The notes beneath the pieces were generated by a model. It was not told the origin of the DNA, searched no databases, and saw nothing but the letters and a program-made list of their open reading frames with translations. DNA of 23,111 nucleotides from Mycolicibacterium porcinum (lineage in GTDB: Bacteria > Actinomycetota > Actinomycetes > Mycobacteriales > Mycobacteriaceae). This document shows, piece by piece, positions 22,505-23,111 of this stretch. Location of the stretch: the NCBI GenBank assembly GCA_001942045.1, contig MSTD01000005.1:170005-193115 (forward strand), in the 5' to 3' direction. Numbering within the stretch: position 1 is the stretch's first letter; each line of letters starts with the position of its first letter. The translations under genes were made by a program, and so were the position numbers.

Positions 22505-22927
22505 TCAGACCTGCCACGACGACCAGTGGGTGACCTCGACGGTGATCACCGGGCCGTTCAGCGCAATGCGCTCGTACTGCGGATATTTCGCGCGCAGCAG
22601 GCCGTAGCCGGTGGCCATCGCGTCACCGCTGTGATGGACGGCGGCCCGCCCGTCGGCGCGGACCCACCACAGGTGTGCCCACTCGTCGGTGTAGTGGTCC
22701 ACCAGCAGGCTGACCCGGCTGTCACCTTCGATGTTGGCCAGCCGCCGCAGGCGTTGGGTGGACTTCGGTTTGGCGTCCACCGCCGTGTAGATGGTGGCGT
22801 TCGCGTCGATCGGCACGTGGACGGCGAACACCACCGGCACCAGGTGCGGGGCGCCGTCGGCACCGAGTGTGGCGAGCACGGCGCAGGGTGCGGTTGCGAA
22901 TTGGGCTATCGCCTCGAGCCCGGCCAT
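22505..22927 (-). CDS. PPOX-fold probable F420-dependent oxidoreductase (Rv0121 family)
   Basis: A 140-residue split-barrel flavin/deazaflavin-binding protein that I recognise as the Rv0121-type PPOX class, which is predicted to use cofactor F420. Segments include [27 protein letters not shown] (10-36), the phosphate-contact region [17 protein letters not shown] (51-67), and [24 protein letters not shown] (72-95). Length matches the family. ATG 22927 fits the family start, but the ribosome site is weak. The same strand and order as in M. tuberculosis Rv0121c-Rv0120c suggest a conserved pair with fusA2. The 77-base spacer shows no strong hairpin, so co-transcription is possible. The substrate is unknown. 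Confidence 0.88.
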   Translation of the reverse strand: MAGLEAIAQFATAPCAVLATLGADGAPHLVPVVFAVHVPIDANATIYTAVDAKPKSTQRLRRLANIEGDSRVSLLVDHYTDEWAHLWWVRADGRAAVHHSGDAMATGYGLLRAKYPQYERIALNGPVITVEVTHWSSWQV

Positions 22928-22963
22928 GGGCCAAGGGTAGGCGCACTCGGTCGTGCGGATGCC

Positions 22964-23111
22964 TCAGTTGCGGGGATGTCGCGGCTGCGGGGCCACACTG
23001 ATCGGTGAGCGGGTGACCGGGGTGCGGGTGACGCCGATCTCGGGTTTCTTGGTCTCGGTGGGCCGCTGAGTGGGGCGGTAGACCGGGGCCTGCTGGGTCT
23101 CGGTCTCCGGT
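22964..23111 (-). CDS. C-terminus of a Pro/Thr-rich protein, 5' part outside the window
   Basis: An open minus-strand frame of 48 codons enters from the window end and stops at TGA (22966-22964). The peptide is rich in Pro, Thr, Arg and Gln with repeated PTET/PVTR-like pieces (for example RPTETKKPEIGVTRTPVTRS), suggesting a disordered tail. Third-position GC bias is consistent with coding. It lies 36 bases upstream of the F420-type gene on the same strand. The family cannot be told from the tail alone. Confidence 0.55.
   Translation of the reverse strand, partial: PETETQQAPVYRPTQRPTETKKPEIGVTRTPVTRSPISVAPQPRHPRN

Noticed and set aside
1..23111. CRISPR arrays, insertion sequences, tRNA and rRNA genes, prophage genes
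   Set aside because: No regularly spaced repeats, transposase or integrase motifs, or cloverleaf-like sequences were seen on either strand.

Overview
The window looks like chromosomal DNA from a mycobacterium, most likely a fast grower (Mycolicibacterium-like). The reasons are high GC, dense gene packing with ATGA and CTAG overlaps, an intact irtA-irtB carboxymycobactin import pair, an MceA-type protein, and the fusA2 / Rv0121-type F420 oxidoreductase pair whose order matches my recollection of M. tuberculosis Rv0120c-Rv0121c. I see no rRNA, tRNA, insertion sequence, phage gene, integrase or CRISPR array. All organism and homolog statements come from recognising sequences by eye, not from a search.

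Layout. (1) Positions 1-3736 (+) hold a CoA-ester catabolic operon: a two-domain acyl-CoA dehydrogenase cut by the window start, a thiolase-fold protein without thiolase catalytic residues, and a DUF35 partner that has lost its zinc-ribbon cysteines. This set resembles the steroid or isoprenoid side-chain Ltp2/DUF35 aldolase arrangement. (2) Positions 3781-4059 (+) encode a small secreted Gly/Trp/Cys-rich protein. (3) Positions 4145-5430 (-) hold a TetR regulator translationally coupled to an enoyl-CoA isomerase/hydratase, with a perfect operator palindrome upstream. (4) Positions 5534-10559 (+) form a tightly overlapping operon, TetR-irtA-irtB, behind a promoter whose -10 and spacer are covered by an iron-box-like inverted repeat. 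(5) Positions 10647-15920 hold a hypothetical gene with a palindrome upstream, an amidohydrolase divergent from an AraC regulator, a DUF2127 membrane protein, an O-methyltransferase divergent from a secreted histidine phosphatase, and a small hypothetical protein. (6) Positions 16036-20268 hold a DMT-type membrane transporter, an orphan MceA-like protein, an SDR dehydrogenase with its TetR regulator, and a divergent CMD-family protein behind two tandem operators. (7) Positions 20265-23111 (-) hold FusA2, an F420/PPOX-type enzyme and the C-terminus of a Pro/Thr-rich protein running off the window.

How the genes work together. The best-supported unit is siderophore import: IrtA and IrtB form the ABC heterodimer, and the N-terminal domain of IrtA reduces ferric carboxymycobactin. 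A TetR gene is part of the same transcription unit. Several other genes (dehydrogenase, thiolase-like, isomerase, SDR, MceA-like) fit lipid uptake and breakdown, each under its own local regulator.

The most unusual non-coding signal is a hairpin family seen twice, once in each of two spaced convergent intergenic regions. Both copies share an 11-base loop core and arm sequence, so this looks like a dispersed element rather than two independent terminators. No intergenic gap exceeds 300 bases. I did not find a clearly new multi-gene system such as a defence island.
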